Below, piece after piece: positions 59,124 to 64,000 of a stretch of DNA of 64,000 nucleotides. The position numbers and the translations under genes were made by a program. Within the stretch, counting starts at the first letter, position 1, and each line of letters opens with the position of its first letter. The notes beneath the pieces were generated by a model. It was not told where the DNA came from. It saw only the letters and a list, made by a program, of their open reading frames with translations, and searched no databases. Origin of the DNA: JBCCEJ01 sp039030335 (GTDB lineage: Bacteria; Pseudomonadota; Gammaproteobacteria; HK1); contig JBCCEJ010000004.1 in the NCBI GenBank assembly GCA_039030335.1, positions 62,001 to 126,000 on the forward strand. The letters are read 5' to 3'.

Positions 59124-60278
59124 ATGTCCAGACCTGCACCGCTTTCCGGTATTCGCATCGTTGACCTGACCCAGGTATTCGCCGGCCCTTACTGTACGTA
59201 TCAGCTCGCGCTGCTGGGTGCGCACGTCATCAAGGTCGAGCCTCCCGGCGGAGAACTGACCCGCGCGGGCGGCGCGATCCCCGAGTTGAACGAAGCCGGG
59301 CTGGGTCTGTCGTTCTGTACGCAAAACAGCGACAAACAATGCATTACCGTCGACCTCAAGGATCCGGTCGGACGCGACGCCGTGCTCGATCTCGCGGCCG
59401 ATGTCGATATCTTCATTCAGAACTACCGCCCCGGAGTCGCCGAACGCCTGGGGCTCGGAGAGGCGGCACTACGGGCGCGCAACCCGAACGTCATCTACTG
59501 CTCGATCTCCGCCTACGGGTCGGACGGTCCGATCGGGCACCGGCCCGCGTACGACCATGTCGTGCAGGCCATGTCCGGCATCATGGCGACCACCGGTACG
59601 CAAGAGAGTGGCCCGACCAAGGTTGGCGCTCCTTACGTCGACTACGGCACCGGGATGAACGCCGCCTTCGCCATCCTCGCCGCTCTGCGCGAGCGCGACC
59701 GCACTGGTGAGGGGCAGAGCATCGATGTGTCGATGCTCGATACGACGTTGCTCCTGATGGCCAACAACGTCGTCACCACCGCGACTACGGGTCAGGATCT
59801 GCCGCCGCTCGGCAATGAGGCGGCGAGCCGAGCGCCGTCGTCAGGCTGCTTCATCGCCGCGGACGGCGGCATGCTCATGTTGGCGGCCAACAACGAACGT
59901 CAGTTCCGCGACCTCTGTGCCGTTGCCGGTCACGCCGAATGGGCAGACGACCCGCGCTGGTCGGCGCCGGCCGTGCGTCGCGAGAATCAGGACGCCTTGC
60001 GGGCAGTGCTGGACACCGCGTTCGCCACCAAGACCGCAGCGGAGTGGGAGACGCTGCTGGACGCTGCCGGGGTTCCCGCCAGCCGCACGCGCCGGCTGAG
60101 CGAAACGATCGCGGAAGGCCAGCCGGACGCAAGAGGTTTGCTGCACGAGGTTGCGGTGGGCGGCAACAAGACCCCGGTCAAGCTGACCGGCATCGGGTTC
60201 CGCCTGAACGGCGATCCCCTGGCCCCGCAGGATCGTCCACACGCCGCTGGCGAAGATAACGAGCGCTGGTTGGGTTGA
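59124..60278 (+). CDS. CaiB/BaiF (class III) CoA-transferase
   Basis: A 384-aa family III CoA-transferase that moves CoA between acids. GIRIVDLTQVFAGPYCTYQLA is the opening signature; the catalytic Asp173 lies in APYVDYGTGMN; and QSIDVSMLDT and YGSDGP segments are typical. Length fits. It precedes a MttB-type methyltransferase gene by 267 bases on the same strand, suggesting a carnitine/betaine-like substrate, but formyl- and bile-acid-type substrates cannot be excluded. Confidence 0.92.
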   Translation: MSRPAPLSGIRIVDLTQVFAGPYCTYQLALLGAHVIKVEPPGGELTRAGGAIPELNEAGLGLSFCTQNSDKQCITVDLKDPVGRDAVLDLAADVDIFIQNYRPGVAERLGLGEAALRARNPNVIYCSISAYGSDGPIGHRPAYDHVVQAMSGIMATTGTQESGPTKVGAPYVDYGTGMNAAFAILAALRERDRTGEGQSIDVSMLDTTLLLMANNVVTTATTGQDLPPLGNEAASRAPSSGCFIAADGGMLMLAANNERQFRDLCAVAGHAEWADDPRWSAPAVRRENQDALRAVLDTAFATKTAAEWETLLDAAGVPASRTRRLSETIAEGQPDARGLLHEVAVGGNKTPVKLTGIGFRLNGDPLAPQDRPHAAGEDNERWLG

Positions 60279-60545
60279 GCTGCCCGCACGGCTGCTGGCG
60301 TGACACCTGCAGCCCGGCATGCGAGGGACGCCGCGGGCACGGGTAGGTCGAAAGACGAAGTCGTACCTGGATAAGTGTCCTTCTCATCGAAGCTAGCCGA
60401 CCTGCCGCCCATTATCGAATCTACTGCGTTGGACCCGGGTCGAGCCGAACGATGCCCGGTCGCACCCACACCCGGTACGGGCACAAGGGTTGACGCATCG
60501 CTCGGTGAGCCACGCCAGAGCGCCAAAGCGGGAGCACATGCATTC

Positions 60546-62129
60546 ATGAGTACAGACGCCGGGCGGGAGCCATCCCGGGCCAATCGAAGAGGGAGCCGAC
60601 GCGGTGGCGGCCGGGCTGGCAACACCCGGCGGGCCTCGGTGCAATCCATCTCGCAACAGGCCTGGCGAGTCCCCGTCAACAGCGACCGGCCTACCGAGCC
60701 GCTCACGGCAGATGCCGTCGAGGCCATTCACGGCGGCGCGATGCGCATTTTGGAAGAGATCGGCATCGAGTTTCTGAACGAAGAAGCCAAGGCGTATCTG
60801 AAAGGTGCCGGCTGCGCGGTGGATCCGTCTTCGGACAACGTGCGCATGGATCGTGCCTTCGTCATGGAGCAGGTTGCCAAAGCCCCGCAGGAATTCACGC
60901 TGACACCGCGCAATTCAGCCAACCGGCTTACGATCGGGGGCCCGCATATGGTGTTCGGCAACGTCTCCAGTCCGCCGAACTGTTCTGACCTGGATCGTGG
61001 CCGCCGACCCGGCGAAAGATCCAGCTACCAGGACCTGATCAAGCTGACGCAGGCTTTCAACTGCATCCACTTTGCCGGTGGCTACCCTGTCGAGCCGCTG
61101 GACCTGCACGCATCGATCCGGCATCTGGACTGCATCTTCGACAAGCTGACGCTTACCGACAAAGTCGTGCATGCCTACTGTCTCGGCAAGGAGCGGGTCG
61201 AGGACGCCATGGAGATGGTGCGTATCGCGGGCGGCTTGACGCACGCAGAGTTCGATGCAACCCCGCGCATGTACACGAACATCAATTCCTCATCACCGCT
61301 GAAGCACGACTTTCCAATGCTCGATGGCGCGATGCGGCTCGCGCGGCGCGGACAGCCAGTGGTGGTGACACCGTTTACGCTTTCGGGCGCCATGGCGCCG
61401 GTGACGTTGGCCGGAGCCGTGATGCAACAAACCGCCGAGGCACTCGCCGCGATCGCGTTGCTGCAGGTGGTCAATCCAGGCACGCCGGTCGTCTACGGGT
61501 CGTTTACTTCGAACGTCGACATGAAGTCCGGCGCGCCAGCTTTCGGGACCCCTGAATACATGCGTGCGACGCAGATGTCGGGGCAGATGGCGCGGCGTTA
61601 CAACCTGCCGCTGCGCGCCTCGAACGCCTGCGCGGCCAACGCGCCCGATTCGCAGTCTGCCTGGGAAAGCGCGTTCTCCCTGTGGGCATGCGTCTCGTCG
61701 CGCACCAATATCGTCTACCACGCGGCCGGCTGGCTGGAGGGCGGTCTGTGCGCCAGTTATGAGAAGTTCGTGATGGACTGTGAGACGCTGCAGCAGATGA
61801 TTCACTACATGCAGCCGATGCAGGCTGACGCGGACGCGCTCGCATTCGACGCGATCCGGGAGGTTGGTCCTACGGGCCACTTCTTCGGCGTGGACCACAC
61901 GCAGGAGCGCTACGAGACGGCGTTTTACAGCCCGTTCATCAGCGACTGGTCAAACTTCGAGAACTGGGAAGACCAGGGCTCGCAGCTGACACCGCAGCGC
62001 GCCAATGCCATCTGGAAACAGGTGCTAGCAGACTTCGAGCCGCCGCCGATGGACGCGGGCGTTCGCGAGGAACTGAGCGACTTCGTCGAGCGACGGCGAC
62101 GCGAAGGCGGCGCACCTACCGATTTCTGA
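60546..62129 (+). CDS. Trimethylamine methyltransferase family (MttB) protein, non-pyrrolysine
   Basis: A 527-aa corrinoid-dependent methyltransferase homologue of the MttB superfamily. AIHGGAMRILEEIGIEFLNEE opens the barrel, PHMVFGNVSSPPNC, TPFTLSGAMAPVTLAGAV and YGSFTSNVDMKSGAP are family segments. The frame has no in-frame UAG, so it is a non-pyrrolysine type, of which studied members demethylate glycine betaine, proline betaine, carnitine or gamma-butyrobetaine. The start at 60546 (MSTDAGREPS) gives a short Arg-rich N-terminus; the open frame upstream is not protein-like. No MttC corrinoid protein is adjacent. Confidence 0.92.
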   Translation: MSTDAGREPSRANRRGSRRGGGRAGNTRRASVQSISQQAWRVPVNSDRPTEPLTADAVEAIHGGAMRILEEIGIEFLNEEAKAYLKGAGCAVDPSSDNVRMDRAFVMEQVAKAPQEFTLTPRNSANRLTIGGPHMVFGNVSSPPNCSDLDRGRRPGERSSYQDLIKLTQAFNCIHFAGGYPVEPLDLHASIRHLDCIFDKLTLTDKVVHAYCLGKERVEDAMEMVRIAGGLTHAEFDATPRMYTNINSSSPLKHDFPMLDGAMRLARRGQPVVVTPFTLSGAMAPVTLAGAVMQQTAEALAAIALLQVVNPGTPVVYGSFTSNVDMKSGAPAFGTPEYMRATQMSGQMARRYNLPLRASNACAANAPDSQSAWESAFSLWACVSSRTNIVYHAAGWLEGGLCASYEKFVMDCETLQQMIHYMQPMQADADALAFDAIREVGPTGHFFGVDHTQERYETAFYSPFISDWSNFENWEDQGSQLTPQRANAIWKQVLADFEPPPMDAGVREELSDFVERRRREGGAPTDF

Positions 62130-62190
62130 GGCGTGTGGCTTCATGCGCCCGTGGTAGTCATTAGCTGCCGCCCGTCGCGATGCCCGCGGG

Positions 62191-63459
62191 CTACGCCGCC
62201 CCTTCTTCCAGTTCCTCCAACTCCTGCTGTTCCTGCATGACCTGCACCGCGACCTGGGTGGCGATCGGCGAAGCGCGGGCGCTCATGGCGACGAACTGTC
62301 CCTGATCCTCCAGCGGTACCGCGGCGCGGCGGGTCATCCGGTATAGCGCGAACAACCCGACGCCGAGTTCGCCGAGCCCGATCGTCAAAAACAGGCCATG
62401 GTCGCCCAGCAGGTCCATCGCGATCGCGGCTGCGGTCGGGCCTACGGCCAGCCCGGCACCGCTCACCAGAACCAGCGTGGAACTCGCCGCAACCATCTGG
62501 GCCGGCTGCAAGTGGTCGTTCGTGTGGGCGATGCAAAGCGAGTACTGCGGCAGCGACAGGCCCCCAAAGAGTCCCACGCCTACCATCAGCGCGACCATCG
62601 AATCTCCCGCGAAGTGATTGACCAGCAGCGCGATGGCGCCGGCGCCGAGCGCGGACGCCGTTAGTACGTGACGGCGATCCAGGAAATCCGACAGACGCCC
62701 CACCGGCCATTGCAGGAGCAGGCCACCCAACAACGGCGCGCTGGCAAACCAGGCCGTCTCAGCCAGTGAGAACCCGGCGTTTTGAGCAAACACCGCGGAG
62801 AGCGACAGCAATGCGCCGTTAGCGACACCCTGTCCGACCATCCCTACCACGCCCAGCGGCGAGGCACGGTAGAGCTGGCGCATGCTGACGCTGGTCGGCG
62901 TGGCGAACTCTGGCGCAGGCGTTGCCGTCAGCGCGATCGGCACCACCGCCATCGACACCAGGATCGATGCCAGCACGAACAGTTCGAAACTCACCGGATT
63001 GCCGACGTTGATGAGGAGCTGACCGCCGATCATCGACCCGAGGGTCACCAGCATGTAGACGGACAGCAGCGCGCCGCGGGTTTCGTTGGTCGCGCGGTCG
63101 TTCAGCCAGCTCTCCGCGATCACGTAGAGGCCGGCGAAACAGAACCCGGTCAGCAGGCGCACGAGCCCCCAACTCACCGGCGTAACGTACAGCGCGTGCA
63201 CGAGCACGGCGGCGGATGCGACGGACGCCAACGCCGCGAAGACCCGCACGTGACCGACTCGTCGGACGATACGGCTGGTTACCACCGAGCCGGCCAGGAA
63301 GCCGACGAAGTAGCAGGTCATGACGAGACCTGTCGCCGTCGTATCGAATTCCTCGACAGACGCGCGCACGCCCAGCAGCGTACCTTGCAGGCCGTTTCCG
63401 AACATGATCAGAGCGACGCCCAAGAGCAGCGCCCAAGTGCTGGCGATGGCGGGAAACAT
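62191..63459 (-). CDS. Major facilitator superfamily transporter
   Basis: A 422-aa 12-helix MFS protein. The start at MFPAIASTWALLLGVALIMFG puts the first helix at the N-terminus; the frame upstream adds 44 Arg/Ser-rich residues and is not used. SRIVRRVGHVRVF is the cytoplasmic loop 2-3 pattern and LQWPVGRLSDFLDRR the loop 8-9 repeat. The end is a Gln/Glu-rich tail (MQEQQELEELEEG). It converges on the MttB gene across 61 bases, which makes quaternary-amine transport plausible but unproven. Confidence 0.9.
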   Translation of the reverse strand: MFPAIASTWALLLGVALIMFGNGLQGTLLGVRASVEEFDTTATGLVMTCYFVGFLAGSVVTSRIVRRVGHVRVFAALASVASAAVLVHALYVTPVSWGLVRLLTGFCFAGLYVIAESWLNDRATNETRGALLSVYMLVTLGSMIGGQLLINVGNPVSFELFVLASILVSMAVVPIALTATPAPEFATPTSVSMRQLYRASPLGVVGMVGQGVANGALLSLSAVFAQNAGFSLAETAWFASAPLLGGLLLQWPVGRLSDFLDRRHVLTASALGAGAIALLVNHFAGDSMVALMVGVGLFGGLSLPQYSLCIAHTNDHLQPAQMVAASSTLVLVSGAGLAVGPTAAAIAMDLLGDHGLFLTIGLGELGVGLFALYRMTRRAAVPLEDQGQFVAMSARASPIATQVAVQVMQEQQELEELEEGAA

Positions 63460-63845
63460 GGTGTGATTCTCGCAATACAGCGGGCCTTTGTGAGGCCAGC
63501 TGCCAACCGGGGGCGAACTTGTATCACGCGCGACGAGATACCCCAAAGTCCGTAGCAGACATTTATTTGAGCGACGTCGCACGCGACGCAATTAGCGTCG
63601 GAATTGGAGCAAAGCAAAATGCGCTTTCGGTTGGTCCAAACAGCCCGGGCCAGCCAGCTGCGTCTGCTGGCGTCCAGGTATCGGTGATGCCCGCGCGCGC
63701 GTGGTAATTCCTGCTAAATTGGCGCGGCCCGACCGAGTCGGCCAGCCGGGCAGGAGCGCGGCGCAGGCCCGTCACCTCACCGTAGTGTCGACCGCCTGCA
63801 ACAGCGACGGCGGCGGGAACAGACTTTCGTCGAAGGAGATATCGC
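63460..63845. other. Divergent promoter region
   Basis: A 386 bp stretch between the leftward MFS gene and the rightward glutamate dehydrogenase gene. Local A/T enrichment near 63560-63630 may hold promoters. The perfect-looking AAGGAG at 63833-63838 is the ribosome binding site of the next gene. No operator was recognised. Confidence 0.45.
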
Positions 63846-64000
63846 ATGCCTACGGCCCACGAACCGCCCACAATCGAGAAATTCATGGATGGTGTTGTCC
63901 GCCGCAACCCGGGTGAACCGGAGTTTCAGCAGGCCGTACAGGAGGTGGCGGAGAGTATCTTTCCCTACATTGCCGACAAGCCGATTTATCACGAGTGGGA
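63846..64000 (+). CDS. gdhA: NADP-type glutamate dehydrogenase, N-terminal fragment (cut by window end)
   Basis: The first 51 codons of a gene running off the window. The translation contains IEKFMDGVVRRNPGEPEFQQ and AVQEVAESIFPYI, the N-terminal helix pattern of hexameric NADP-dependent glutamate dehydrogenases, which aminate 2-oxoglutarate to glutamate. AAGGAG lies 7 bases before the ATG. Identification rests on this short part only, so the NADP type is likely rather than certain. Confidence 0.8.
   Translation, partial: MPTAHEPPTIEKFMDGVVRRNPGEPEFQQAVQEVAESIFPYIADKPIYHEW

Noticed and set aside
60546..62129. Pyrrolysine-containing MttB
   Set aside because: The frame has no internal UAG; it runs uninterrupted to a UGA, so it is the non-pyrrolysine type.

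Overview
This 64 kb window is a dense, GC-rich bacterial chromosome segment with about 60 protein genes and no rRNA, tRNA, intact insertion sequence or CRISPR array that I could find. A LexA gene preceded by a CTG-N10-CAG box (the E. coli / gammaproteobacterial type, not the alphaproteobacterial GTTC type), together with TRAP transport, TauD-type, CoA-transferase and MttB-type genes, suggests a free-living, probably aquatic heterotrophic gammaproteobacterium. This placement is inference; I did not assign a genus.

Layout. 0-8.4 kb: end of a TRAP permease facing a TakP-like solute receptor across a strong hairpin, a flavin-dependent monooxygenase, then a dehydrogenase / PLP dehydratase / mutarotase run and a facing Gfo/Idh/MocA oxidoreductase. 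8.6-22.3 kb: mostly single metabolic genes (aldehyde dehydrogenase, aldo-keto reductase, hydrolases, aminotransferase, racemase-like protein, SPFH protein, carboxymuconolactone decarboxylase-like protein, EmrA-like adaptor, DsbA-like isomerase). 22.5-32.4 kb: an IclR regulator coupled to a class IV aminotransferase, small envelope proteins, a lipoprotein C39-like peptidase coupled to gcvP, a 619 bp intergenic stretch with repeats and a terminator, and a second class IV aminotransferase coupled to a sulfotransferase-like protein. 32.4-35.8 kb: a divergent promoter region with two related palindromes, cupin, GST and TetR regulator, then a DUF4197 protein.

35.8-49 kb holds two interleaved themes. 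Molybdenum cofactor genes occur as mobA-moeA-fdhD (overlapping), moaB and moaA. Between moaB and moaA lies a tightly overlapping six-gene operon RDD - SpoIIM - DUF4129 - DUF4350 - MoxR ATPase - DUF58. This is a conserved type of membrane/AAA+ chaperone module whose function is not established, and it is the best candidate here for an under-described system. 49-55.5 kb: a 971 bp gene-free stretch with an orphan 18 bp palindrome, GST, an HD-like protein lacking the expected HD dyad, DUF3750, mmsA, a TauD-family dioxygenase and a HIT protein.

55.5-59 kb is a mutagenesis cassette, lexA-imuA-imuB, with an SOS box on lexA but no dnaE2 next to it. 59-64 kb: a CaiB-type CoA-transferase, a non-pyrrolysine MttB homologue and an MFS transporter suggest quaternary-amine use, followed by the start of an NADP-type glutamate dehydrogenase gene cut by the window end.
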